Assembly: GCA_027475525.1 (NCBI GenBank)
Contig: JAMWFC010000091.1
Coordinates: 705,165-769,164, forward strand
Length of the DNA stretch: 64,000 nucleotides
Source of the DNA: Macrolepiota albuminosa
Lineage: Eukaryota; Basidiomycota; Agaricomycetes; Agaricales; Agaricaceae
Reading direction: 5' to 3'
Shown in pieces: positions 34,356 through 46,141 of this stretch (the stretch's first letter is position 1; the number at the start of each line of letters is the position of its first letter). The notes below the pieces were generated by a model. The model did no database searches. It saw only the letters and a program-made list of their open reading frames with translations, and was not told where the DNA came from. Both the position numbers and the translations under genes were made by a program.

Positions 34356-35700
34356 ATGGGAGGCTGTCTATCGACCCCGGACCGTGCTGGGAAGGACCGG
34401 TCAGCTGCCATTGACAAACAGCTCGAGGAGGACAATAAGAAATTCAAAAAAGAGTGCAAGATCCTTCTTCTTGGTGCGTGGCCTCGTTTCTCAGTCTGGA
34501 GGTGTTTGTGGCAACTGGATGTCTTGTCCAGGATCCGGCGAGTCGGGAAAATCAACAATCGTTAAGCAAATGAAGATTATCCATCAAGGCGGATACAGGA
34601 CATCCGAACTTATGGAGGTCAGACCCACTATATACAAGAACGTCCTCGACTCGGCCCAGGCGGTTATCACATACATGCGTAAACTCGGGCTCGACTGCGC
34701 CGAGCTCCCGAACCGTATCCTTGCTGAGCGTATTATCGCGTACCGGTTCGATCCCCAAGAAGAATTCGACCCAGACGTCGCCAATGCAATACACCAGGTC
34801 TGGAAAGATCCTGTCATTCCAAAAGTAATGGATGAGCACTCGAGTGACTTCTATCTCATGGACTCGGCTTCATAGTACGTGTTTCTCGTCTTCTACCCCT
34901 ATCAATGTTTTCAATGACATCTTATGCATAGCTTCTTTGCCGAGGTTTTACGAATTGGCACGCCAGGGTATTGCCCGAACGAAACGGACGTCCTTCGTGC
35001 GCGTCAGAAGAGCTTGGGTATCGTTGAGACGCGGTTTACTGTCGGTCAGCTTTCGTAAGTCCATCCCAACCTCCTCATATTGTCCGTTAACATTCCATCT
35101 TAGAATACACATGTTTGATGTTGGCGGCCAACGGTCTGAGCGGAAGAAGTGGATACACTGCTTCGAGAGTGTTACGAGTATCATCTTCTGTACTGCCCTA
35201 TCTGAATACGACCAGGTTCTCCTCGAGGAGAAAACGCAGGTATGTCCCCCTAGACCCTCTTTTTTTGTTTCCCGTTCATATTGACTTGTGGTTTCAGAAC
35301 CGAATGCATGAATCACTGATTCTCTTCGAATCCGTCATTAATTCCCGGTGGTTCCTCCGCACATCCATCATTCTCTTCCTCAATAAGATCGATGTCTTCA
35401 AGAGCAAGCTCCCAAAGATACCTCTAGAACGTTATTTCCCTGAATATACCGGCGGGGCCGATATCAATAAGGCGGCCAAGTACGTCTTGTGGAGGTTCAT
35501 GAACGTGAACCGGGCACGTTTGAGCGTGTATCCGCAGTGCGTTTGACTCTTGCTCTGTGTAATGATGTTTTCTCATACGACCTATGGGCGACTTTTGTAG
35601 TCTTACCCAGGCGACAGACACGCAGAATATTCGGCTCGTGTTCGCTGCTGTTAAGGAGACCATTTTACAGAACGCACTCAAGGACTCGGGCATTCTATAG
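34356..35700 (+). CDS. Heterotrimeric G-protein alpha subunit
   Basis: Six exons (34356-34473, 34532-34874, 34932-35054, 35104-35239, 35298-35536, 35601-35700) give 352 residues, the usual size. It binds GTP and relays signals from seven-helix receptors at the plasma membrane. N-terminus MGGCLS fits N-myristoylation at Gly2 and palmitoylation at Cys4. P-loop GSGESGKST (40-48), catalytic Arg178 in [13 protein letters not shown], switch [14 protein letters not shown] with Gln204, NKID guanine motif, and TQATDT near the end. Residue numbering matches mammalian Gi1 at Arg178 and Gln204. Switch I is unusual: Ser181-Leu182 replaces the common Thr-Thr. The C-terminus KDSGIL lacks the Cys modified by pertussis toxin. 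Basidiomycetes carry several G-alpha paralogues; which class this is cannot be told by eye. Confidence 0.96.
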
Positions 35701-38182
35701 CGATTAGCCCGTCTTTCGTCTCGTTCCATTTTCATCTTTGAGCTGCGCGGATTGGTGAGGATCCTGTTCTTTTTTTTCTCTTTGCTTCCCTTCCATCTTC
35801 CTTATATCTTTATTGTGCTGGCTTCACTCCCATCATCCTCTTCAATACTTTTCGTGCTGGCTTCGTTTCTCCGTTTTGATCATTGTTCCTTGACCATCTA
35901 TACATCTGCACATCACGTTTGCATTGGCACTATCCATTCCCCCATCCATCACACATCGCCACAATCATTAAAATCACCCCAGTCTGCGACTTCTTGCACC
36001 ACAATCTGTCATTTTTCATTTTTCAAATGTCCACAGATACAACTCTCCTTACCTACATCCCACGACTAACGAACCACGATCTGCGATCCACACGGACAGT
36101 TCATCATTCAATTCTTCTCCCTGAGTCTCGGGTTACCCGGTCTCTAATTATGAAGTTGTGTTTCTTTGAACTGCCCAATGATGTGGCAGTTCGTCGCCGT
36201 CCGAATCCTTGGTGCTATAACCTGTACTTGACGCGGCGTCGATGATGTTGCGGCCTGGGCGATACGGGCGCAGTCCTCAGATCTGCTTCGGTGTTGGCTG
36301 GGGAAATCTTTGCCTGTCGGCCCGCGGCCTTTCTCCTTTCTCTCTCTTTCTTCTCCCCTTTTGCTTCTGCGATTTCCCCATTTGATGTTTTTCCTGAGAG
36401 TTTTTCGTGATGCGGGATTCATGCTCCGGTGTGGCGGTGCGGCGATCTGTTATTTTGGGCGCCGTTTCACTTTATTTTACTTCTTCACTCGCTTTCACTT
36501 GTATTTCTTCTTTACTCTTGACACATGCTGACTTCTCCCCGTTAGCTCCCGCCAGCTCTTTTCCGACTCTCAATTTCTCGGTTTTCTCTCGTTTTTAGTC
36601 TCATATTGTTCGCATTGTCATCACGCCGACCTCCTCAAACCAATCCCATCAAGCACCATTTATGATCATTTCGCTACCAACGACACAATCACGATTGATA
36701 TACATCCGCCTATCTTGTTCTCCGCTTTTCATCTTGTCAATGTCAACCTCAAGCACGATCTCTCTTTTACCTAACATCGTGATGGTTACTTTTGGGGCGC
36801 AGCTACCTACACGGCCTGCAGCAATGTTGATTGGCTCCCGCGCGCCGCGTGGTTCAGGCTTATGGTTCGCCCCGGTTCACCTCGGCGTTGATATAAGGCT
36901 GTGTGGTACCCGTTCCATCGCGTCGACTGCTCAGTCGATATTATCCTGCCTCGTGAGTTTTAAGAATCACTGATGTTTTCATTTGGGCGCGTCGCGATTT
37001 CATTCCGGCGACGTAGTTTCACCGAAAGCCTTCGAGTACCCAATCGTTGTCTACTTAAAAATTTGCTACCAGCGTATATCCATGCATACTATACCGTACG
37101 GAAAGCCTTCGAGTACCCAATCGTTGTCTACTTAAAAATTTGCTACCAGCGTATATCCATGCATACTATACCGTACGAACTTCTGCGATTTCTTACATTC
37201 TTCACCGTATACCTTCCATCTACTTAGCGATACAAATCTGTACCATTATGTACACATGTATGTTCTTCTTCCTTTCTGAAAATTTTTTCCCTCTCATATA
37301 ATGGTGATTGCGTCTGAGATTGAAAAGTTGCAATTGGATGTATGCAAGTAAGGAGCGTTTTTGGAGAGGGTGGTAAGCATATTGCCCAATGATATTCCGA
37401 TTATTTCCAAGGTCGTTCGTTCTCGGCATAGTGCCGGTGATTAAGCGATGCAGGAGGCAAACATCATGTGTTGCTCTTCTTTTCGACTCATTTGTCGCAG
37501 CGCAGGTGAGCGCGCGTAGTCGCTCTCTCACCATAAATCGTCAGCTCCTTGCAGATGAGCGCTTTAATCATTCACCACTTTCATGAAAAGATTAACTACT
37601 CTAAGAGATATGGACTCTCACCTTCATCAATGGGATCTGATCTCTCACGGATTTCACCTTTTGACTTGTTTCAAAAGGATTTTCATCTGGCGAGCTATTT
37701 CTCATACTTTGAGACAATCACAACCCGCAATGACTCTCTGATTAGTTGGTAGTGAATTTTTCTTGATTACACACTATTATTTCCCCTTTGTATAATTACG
37801 CATTTTATTGTGGTTATTTGAGGTAAGTGCCAGTGCCTATTGATACTAGCAACTTACAGAATAGGAAAGGATAATGCTCCGGCGGTCTGATAATGCGCTC
37901 AAGTTGTGTACTACTCAGAGGGAGTAATAGAATAGCATGTCACTCCCTGCGACTGCGGCCATGAACTGAAAGATGATGACATGTGAACCTATAATTATTG
38001 TACATTCCTTATCTTTTGACATGTCGTGACCTCGATATAAAAGACAGTGTATGGACTCATTGAGAGTCAATTAATAATTCCAAGTCATCTCATGCATACT
38101 AACAGAAGGAAACAAACTGCCATGCATTCAACCCGACCAAATATTTATGAAACTGGTAAAAGAAAATTCCGTTTTATAGTTA
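35701..38182. other. G-alpha 3' flank and intergenic region
   Basis: About 2.5 kb, T-rich near 35760-36660. Frames here (for example 35752-36069, 36310-36531) are short, overlapping and without domains. Contains a 77-bp tandem duplication at 37024-37177. No gene supported. Confidence 0.5.
37024..37177. repeat. 77-bp perfect tandem duplication (6)
   Basis: 37024-37100 repeated at 37101-37177 in non-coding DNA; both bordering bases differ, so the unit is exactly 77. Confidence 0.95.
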
Positions 38183-38812
38183 TCACCATCCGCCGTTCCC
38201 ACCATTCCCTCCGTTCCCGCCATTTCCGCCGTTCCCACCCCAAGACCCTCCCCCTCCATTGCCTCCATTGCCTCCATTACCACCGTTACCACCGTTCCCG
38301 CCCCAAGACCCTCCCCCTCCATTACCACCATTGCCTCCGTTCCCGCCATTTCCCCCATTACCACCACCAGAGTATCCACCCCACCAAGAGCCGCCTCCAT
38401 TGCCTCCATTCCCACCGTTGCCACCATTACCACCGTTCCCGCCTCCACTTCGACCACCCCACCAATTTCCGTAGTTTGAATTCCAATCAGAATAGCCTCC
38501 CCATCCTCCGTTTCCTCCGTTTCCCCCGTTCCCTCCATTACCACCATTTCCGCCCCAATTGTATGAGGGGTACCAGCCATAGGAGTTATAGTATCCTCGC
38601 CCCCGTTCCCTCCATTACCACCATTTCCGCCCCAATTGTATGAGGGGTACCAGCCATAGGAGTTATAGTATCCTCGCTGAAAGATAGTTATTAAAAATTG
38701 AGATTTGTGAGTGGAATGTACAAACCTTGGAAATATTCGTATTTTCAGTCACAGGTGCAGCCGTAACAAGTGCAGCATGAACGAAGATAGCAGCAACAAC
38801 AGAGAATTTCAT
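38183..38812 (-). CDS. Secreted Gly-Gly-Asn repeat protein, copy 4 (GGN4)
   Basis: Exon 1 is 38812-38726; exon 2 runs to the stop at 38183-38185. As printed, a 77-bp tandem duplication (38523-38676) at the start of exon 2 shifts the frame after the first Gly-Gly-Asn units. Ignoring one copy gives 167 residues with two GGGGSW blocks, the same length as GGN1. Signal peptide starts MKFSVVAAIFVHAALV and the split Lys-Arg site is kept. The 3' flank soon leaves the shared family sequence. Whether the gene is really intact depends on the duplication being an assembly fault. Confidence 0.75.
38523..38676. repeat. 77-bp perfect tandem duplication (7)
   Basis: 38523-38599 repeated at 38600-38676, crossing the intron-exon 2 junction of GGN4. 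Confidence 0.95.
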
Positions 38813-38887
38813 GATGTGTGTGGTATGAATTGACGTTGGCTTGTCAAGTGTGGTGGGATGAGGTTAGGCTGCGGCTGTTGTACATCC

Positions 38888-38894
38888 TTTTATA
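38888..38894 (-). promoter_or_regulatory. TATA box of GGN4
   Basis: TATAAAA on the minus strand about 80 bases before the GGN4 ATG, in the family promoter block. Confidence 0.65.
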
Positions 38895-39211
38895 CCTGTT
38901 CAGATGTATGGAGGCAGTGTTCGTGGCGGCTGGAGTGAGACCAAAGTCCCTCCTATAGAGGCACAGAATATGATTTTCAACGCACATAGGAGCAAAAAGG
39001 GTGCTGGAGCGCCACATATTGATGGAAAAAGGAGGAAAGATAGGAGAACGTTGAGTATGCGCCTCACACAAGGGCCAAGCAATGCAGAGCCGAATTGTCG
39101 TTAGTCTCACTGGATCTATTATTCTATGTAATAAGGGGGGGAAACAGACTGTCAACAATAAGGGGTGCAAAATTGATAAGGGAGAAAATCTATAGGAGTT
39201 GGTGTAACCTA

Positions 39212-39513
39212 TGTTAGAATCTGGACTCTTTCCACCTAATACAATACAGACACGATCAGTGTCAATCTAAGGTACAGAGTCAATAACTGTAAGTACAGTC
39301 TATGTTTAGAAGAACAACTCACCCTCAGTCCGTATTAGAAACGACTGAGGGTGCTCGACCATGGTTCAAGTATATAAGTATCGTCAGTCCTTTGTCTGCG
39401 TTGTAACAAAACGATTAATGAGATGTGACATATGTGATAATGAACAAGGGTGAATTGTGATGGGGTGATGTAGAATGGCAAGCTCACGGTGTTATTGGCC
39501 CGATATTCCAACA
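39212..39513. mobile_element. Solo LTR (302 bp) with TSD ACCTA
   Basis: Runs TGTTAGAATC...ATTCCAACA and is flanked by ACCTA at 39207-39211 and 39514-39518. Contains the hairpin CTCAGTCCG...CGACTGAG at 39321-39352 shared with the Copia LTR at 20761-21176. It sits about 400 bp upstream of GGN4, in its upstream region. Confidence 0.88.
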
Positions 39514-39896
39514 ACCTAGACATTTTATTAGAAGGATACCGCAGCGCGCTCAGTCACGTTATAGGTATGGTAACGAACTGGAGTCCGCTTCCGGACAACT
39601 CTTATGAAACAGACATAGAACAGGACCTTGCTTAGTATAACGAGACACTAGTCCGTACGTACGTAGATAGAAAGACCAGAAAAAAGGAGTAAAGAAAGAA
39701 TAATCGAGAAGTAAGTACGGCACAGATATAAATGAGCGGGAATAACAATATAGATAAGCAACCGTATACACCAGTAAACAACTGTATTCAGAAGGTTATA
39801 ATCCTAGGATTATACCTTCCCCACTAGAAGCACTTCTATTGATTAAACATACATAGGATCTCAGGCAAGATGCTCAATTTCATTTTTCTTGATTTT

Positions 39897-40189
39897 TGTT
39901 GACTGAAATAGTCTATTATGGTCAGCTTGGATGTGATCACATGATCTTCGTATCAACTTCGCGTTGACGTGTATTATAGCCTCAGTTGCTTTCTACTATC
40001 ATAGACAGGCTCTGAGGCTGTAAGTACACGTTTTTATCTTCATTGATTGGTACATATCTGATAGCCTGTAACTTAGCTACTTCACGCTATCTTTAGGTAT
40101 GAAAACGAGTTGCTTTCTACTATCATAGACAGGCTCTGAGGCTCTACTTCATGCTATCTTTAGTCTTAAGCTGTCCAATACGTCCAACA
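39897..40189 (+). repeat. 5' LTR of the Copia element
   Basis: Contains two direct copies of a 34-base segment beginning GTTGCTTTCTACTATCATAG (39991 and 40110 region), each followed by CTGAGGCT and able to fold with an upstream AGCCTCAG. Confidence 0.93.
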
Positions 40190-40203
40190 GGTTATGGGCA
40201 TCC
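40190..40203 (+). promoter_or_regulatory. Primer-binding site (half-tRNA iMet type)
   Basis: GGTTATGGGCATCC begins right after the 5' LTR. GGTTATGGGC is the type of site used by Drosophila copia, which primes from an internal cut of initiator methionine tRNA. The same string follows the LTRs at 20123, 20761 and near 48397. Confidence 0.75.
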
Positions 40204-40328
40204 TTTTTTAGGATTTTTGGCACTTTTTGGGCAGCAGGGGACCACTCGTACCCGATTTTTGTTCGCATACACTCAGCTTTTTCCATTCTTTCTGTGTTCA
40301 CTTGGTTCGACTTATTGGGGTCAGCATA

Positions 40329-43300
40329 ATGACTGATCCTTTTCGACATTGTCATGCCTCCAAGGCTACTTCGTTGTCCTCCAGCACTTTGCGGGGATCC
40401 TCCGCCACGGGATCTACCATTCCATTGACTTTTACTCGTCAATTACCACCGCATATATCCACTTTTCCACCTGATTCAGCCAGTACTCTGGTTTCTGGTA
40501 CAGATACAGATATTCCAAAGCATTTTTGGTCTTTTATTCCTCGTGCATTGTCTACTTTACTTCATCCTGCTTCTCAACCATCTCCAGCTACGCCTACACC
40601 GGCACCTCAAGTTGTTTCTTCTCATCCTGTACATGCTCCTATACCAGTTCGTTTACCAAACCCTGCTTCACTTCCTTCTCATGATCCTCCAGTTTTTCAC
40701 TCTCCTTCTCATCCTGTTTTGGTAGTTCTGAATAATTTACCCAATACAACTTTTACTCCTCTCTCTCCCGTCCCAGTTTATTTTTGTCCGCCTTCTGTTT
40801 TTATCAATCCTGCTATTTCACCCATGGGGGTTCATCCTGTTAATGTTCCATTGTCTCGCCCACCTTCTGTTTTTCTCAATACCACACCTCAACCAGTTGC
40901 AACTCCGGTTCCACCTGCTTGACCAATCACTGCTTATCCTCAGCATCCTACTCATCCTGTCCGTAATCAGGCTCCACAGGGTCCACCGCTGGTTCATCTT
41001 CAACATCCTGCCATTCATCAGACCCCTGTCCCTGCACCGCACTTGCCTCCACAGCCTCATTTTCCACAGGCTCCAGCACCACATCCACCTTTTCAACACC
41101 CTTTTATACCTCCTCTTGATCAACCTGCTCAGCGGCCTGTGGACATGGGTGAACACCAATTACCACCTTATCCCAATGATCTTGTTCCGCCGGTTGCTCA
41201 GCTGGATTATCGTTATGCTTATACACCTCAGCAAGTTTTGTATCATCCTGTACATCCGCCGTCGCATACGGACTCCAAATTACCTCCTCTCACTACTATT
41301 CCTCGGTTTACTTCGGCGGCTGACTGGGGTCTTTGGTTCAATCCGGTCATGGCTCTCATTGACCATATGGGTCTGAATGGGCATGTTTGTCCCTTGCCGA
41401 TACCTGGCGCACCGTATGATCCGACGTGTCATTTGGCAGTTCCACCTCCATATCCACCTCATCTTACAAGGAATGATTCGTTGGCTTACAAGACATTTTG
41501 GAAGAATGATAATATTTGTTCTTACATCATATCTGGACGTCTGTCGGCTGAGATCTTTAATTCCCTTCCTCCTGCACGTACTGGTCCATATAATTTTCCA
41601 ACACGTACAGCTCATGATCTTCTCGATTTTCTCTGAAAGCGTTTCAGCGTGGGCAGTGCTGCTTCTGCACAACGTGTCAAAGATTCGGTGTTCAGATTGT
41701 CGTGTGCTCCAAACACAATACCTGCATATGTGCAATCTTGGAGGATAGCTGGTAATCAACTGGCTACAACTGTCTGGGATTTTACTCAATATGAGAAGAT
41801 ACAACGCTTTATGGATGGTATTCCGGATCATAGGGCATATAATGTTCTCTGGGAGGAAGTGCGCCATTCCTGGGATAATAATCCGGATGGTACCTTTGAT
41901 TTCTTCACCCTTGCCAACACGATACTGGAAATCGATATCGATGTTTGACGTCGTCAGGCCGTTTCTCATACACAACCAAAAACTCAGAACTCCCAATGCG
42001 CTTCGTCCAATACACAACCATCATCATCTTTGCAACGCCATAATTCCTCGCATGATCCTAAACGTGTTACACCAAATGAGGCGTCTAAGGATAATATGAA
42101 TCGACCATGGGCTAATGTAGCAGTTGCAGAAGGATCGGCGTTGGACTTGGCTACACAATCTATTACTGCAACTCCAGCTTTTGTTATCGACGACCCAGAT
42201 AATCCTGTACTTCCTACCATTATTGAGGATGAAGAAAATGATATCGATTTCCACCTTTATGATGTTACTGGGGTTGAGACTGATGAGGTGTCATCGTTTT
42301 ATGCCTTCATGAACTCAATGCCTTCCTTGGCATTTGTGAGCATTATGGGACAGTTCAATGCCATTCTCGATTCTGGTTGCACTACGCATATTATAAAGGA
42401 TCGCCAATTTTTCTGGACATATCACACTGATCAAGCGGTTCCGGTTGGAACTGCAAACTGTGGTACTCTGACTACACTGGCTTGTGGAGAGGTCAAGTTT
42501 CGCACTCGAATCAATGGCAAAGACAGGATATTAGTCCTCAAGAACTGTCTACATGCTCCGGATGTACCCATCAATCTACTTTCTGTTGGTTCAATGGTAG
42601 AGAATGACATGAAGATTATATTTGAAAAGGATGTGACAACATTAATGTTCCCAACGACTTCGAAAAAGCTTAGAGGGGAATCAATTCAGGCTTCGGTTCA
42701 TAAGAAGTTATCTTTTCTTTATTGTGACTTTTTACTACCAGGGCAACAACCCGAAGTTTCCTTTCAAGGTCTAGAGGATCCGATGACTTCATTTCCAAAA
42801 ATGTCCATTACGCCAACCTTGTGGCATCGCAGGATGGGTCATTCTGCAAAGGATACAACATGAGCAGTTCTCACAAAAGATTATGTCAAAGGGGTTGAAT
42901 ATACCAGACACTTTGAGGATGAACAGTGCATTCCCTGTATCATTGGGAAGCAACCCGCTCGACCATTCGATCATCATGAACGTCGAGCTGCATATGTTTG
43001 TGACCTGATACACATGGACTCATGTGGACCATTTCCGACGTGTTTTTTGAATAGGAATACTACCCATTTTCACACAATTTTGGATGATTACTTGAATTTT
43101 GGGAGTACGGAGTTATTGTCAAAGAGGAATATGGCATTAAGGCACTTTAAGAGGGTACAGGCAGAATGAGAATTGAAGTCTGGAAAAAGGGTGAGAGTTG
43201 TTCGTTGTGATGGTGCGAAGGAATTTGTAGAAGGGAAACTGAAGGATCATTTGGAGGAGAAAGGAATATCTCTTCAGTCCACAGTCCCATATGCGCATCA

Positions 43301-45800
43301 ACAAAATGGGAAGGCGGAGCACTATATCCGAACCATCAAAGATACTGCTCAGACACTTATGGTGGAATCGGGCTTACCACTTTCATTCCTTGGTGATGCA
43401 ATATTGACAGCACAATATCTTTGAAATCGACTTCTGACTTTGACTCTTAAAGGTCTTACGACTCCGTTCAAGGTCTTGGAAGGTTATAAACCTGACTTAT
43501 CTCATCTTTGGGTCTGGGGTTGCCAATGCTTTGTTTTATACCCAAAGGAGACCCGTCAGAAAGGCAATACAAAGAGATTTGAAGCCATATTTGTTGGCTA
43601 TGAAGAAGGTCACTTAGGGTGGAAGGTTAGGGATTTGAATGGAAAGTATTATTTCTTGAGGGACGTGGTTTTTAACAAGAACGTGAGGGGAAGATTGAAG
43701 ACACATACTATCAGGACACATTCATCATCTTCAGATTCTTCATCAACACCAGATTCTTCATCGCCATCAGTTTCTTCATCAACAATTCAGTCCGATACAT
43801 ATGTTCCGGGAGAAGAGGTGGATGGAAATAACTTACGACGTGGAATCAATGACGCACTGACTAGACCTCAAAGACAGGGTGTGCGTACGGCTGCTGGTCA
43901 GGCATATTGGGAGGATGTCTTGAAGTGTAATGAGAGACTTGTGAATCTTCGGGCAAATCGTAAAGCCAGACTGGAACCGCATCAGGGGTTATCTGCAATT
44001 CTTGACATGGCATCATTGTTGGAGACTGCATGTTTCGGATTCAACATGGAAGATCTTACACACCTTGAAGATTCGACCATTTTCGATTTCAAGGCTTATA
44101 TGATTCATGGTCCTGATCCATTACCATTTCGTACGCCAAGAGAATATGATCTTACTAAAGCGCCAGAAAGTTATCAGGAAGCAATGAGATGGAAGGACAA
44201 GGATGTTTGGATGGCAGCTATGAAAAAGGAGGTGCAGAGTTTGAAGGATCAGGGAGTGTTTGTACCGGCCTTACTTCCACATGGAAAGAAAGCACTGGGT
44301 GTCCGATGGGTATTTGCCTATAAATACAACTCTGATGGATCAATTATTCAAGGGAAGGAAAAGGCACGCTTAGTGGCACAGGGATTTAGCCAACAACTGG
44401 AGGACTATGGATCAACTTATGCTCCGGTGGCAAAGATAGCGAGTATTCAAATTTCCCTTGCATACGCGGCTATGCATAATCTCGAAATTTTTTCATTTGA
44501 TGTCAAGACTGCCTTCTTGAATGCGCCGCTTACCCACGAGTTATACTGTAAGCAAATTCCGGGCTTTCCAGACGAAGATCCCAAGAAGGTCAACAGACTT
44601 CTTCGAGCAATATATGGCTTAAAACAAGCATCGAGAGAATGGTACACATTACTGAGGACCGTGTTGGAGAGTATAGGATTGGTCAGGTGTGAGGTGGATC
44701 ACGCAGTATTTTTTGGACGATTTTCTTCCCTGCCACATGAGATGATTCCGGCATTGGACAATGGAACAGATCTTTTCATACTCATATGCGTCCATGTGGA
44801 TGATGGACTGAATGTGACAAATTCGAAGCCATTGTATGACTGGATCATCACGGAGATGAACAAACATTTTACGGTTATTGATTTCGGTGCATCCTCTTTA
44901 TACTTGGGCATTAGAATCGACAGCGACAGAACACAACGGAAACTGTGGCTCTCACAAAAGGGTTACATCTTGGATCTGTTGATGATTTATCATCTCTTGG
45001 ATGCAGCGCCTCTATCATTACTGCTGACGAGTAACTTAGACAACTTGCCAGAACCACCAGTTAATGCGCTGCCTGATATTGAAGAAAATGATATCAAGAT
45101 TCACTATCAACGCTTGGTTGGATCTATCTTATACCTTAGTCTTTGCACATGTCCCGACCTCGCCTTCACTGCGATGACTCTTGGCCAGTACAATGCATTG
45201 CCAACTCGGGCTCATCTCTTGGCTGCTAAGCGTGTGTTGAGATACATCTCAGGTACACAAAACTATGCCCTGGAATATAATTTTTCACATCCAACATCCA
45301 ATACTCCATCACGGTTATTGCTTCTGGCAGACTTTGGAGCAGTGGATGCCAATTGGGCATCAGATTCTACAACACGGAAGAGTGTTACGGGCTATGCATT
45401 TTTTATGTATTTGAGTCTCATTTCTTGGTCCTCGGTGAAACAATGAACGGTCGCATTATCGTCTACGGAAGCAGAGTACATGGCTCTGTTGCATGCTATG
45501 TGTGAAGCACTATCGATTTGCTACTTCCTCACAGCACTGGATTTACCGATTCCTAAACCGTTTCCAATATTCTGTGATAACAAGAGTGCTTTGGACATTG
45601 CGAATTCCAACTCCATCACGTCTAGATCAAAGCACATAGATATTCGCTATCATTTTATTCGAGAGCATCTCTGTACAGGATCATTCAAGACTTCGTGGAT
45701 ATCGACATCAGAAATGATTGCGGACATCCTTATGAAACCGTTACCGAAAGACCTTCACAATAAATTCACATCTTTGCTTGGCCTGGTCATTCGCCTATAA
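40329..45800 (+). pseudogene. Copia Gag-Pol polyprotein with seven TGA stops
   Basis: A single frame of 1,824 codons with no frameshift. Order: Pro/His-rich Gag (40329-42020), protease (ILDSGCTTHI near 42366), GAG-pre-integrase (LWHRRMGHS), integrase with Zn and catalytic residues (CIPCIIG, DLIHMDSCGPF, RCDGAKEF, HQQNGKAEHYI), reverse transcriptase (FDVKTAFLNAPL, then VHVDDGL), RNase H (TVALSSTEAEYMA). Stops, all TGA, are at 40920, 41634, 41946, 42861, 43167, 43422 and 45444. Several stand where relatives have Arg or Trp. No TAA or TAG occurs before the end. Probably inactive unless TGA is read through. Confidence 0.93.
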
Positions 45801-45843
45801 AAATTTTTTTTCTCATGTGTTCACTTCTTCGCTGATGGGGTTG

Positions 45844-46136
45844 TGTTGACTGAAATAGTCTATTATGATCAGCTTGGATGTGATCACATGATCTTCGTAT
45901 CAACTTCGCGTTGACGTGTATTATAGCCTCAGTTGCTTTCTACTATCATAGACAGGCTCTGAGGCTGTAAGTACACGTTTTTATCTTCATTGATTGGTAC
46001 ATATCTGATAGCCTGTAACTTAGCTACTTCACGCTATCTTTAGGTATGAAAATGAGTTGCTTTCTACTATCATAGACAGGCTCTGAGGCTCTACTTCACG
46101 CTATCTTTAGTCCTAAGCTGTCCAATACGTCCAACA
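45844..46136 (+). repeat. 3' LTR of the Copia element
   Basis: 293 bp, matching the 5' LTR with about four transitions; followed by the target duplication ATTTT. Confidence 0.93.
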
Positions 46137-46141
46137 ATTTT

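Larger units (their letters stand above)
39897..46136 (+). mobile_element. Nearly complete Ty1/Copia retrotransposon
   Basis: Two LTRs of 293 bp each (39897-40189 and 45844-46136), TGTTGACTG...TCCAACA, differing at about four positions, and a 5-bp target duplication ATTTT (39892-39896 and 46137-46141). The body holds one long Gag-Pol frame. The few LTR differences mean a fairly recent insertion. A purine tract GATGGGG just before the 3' LTR is the likely polypurine tract. Confidence 0.95.

Noticed and set aside
39985..40143. Direct repeats in the Copia LTR as a CRISPR-like array
   Set aside because: Only two units per LTR, inside an LTR, in a eukaryotic element; no array of spacers.
40818..41376. 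ORFs of 113-177 codons overlapping the Copia Gag in other frames
   Set aside because: Composition follows the Pro/His-rich Gag codons read out of frame.
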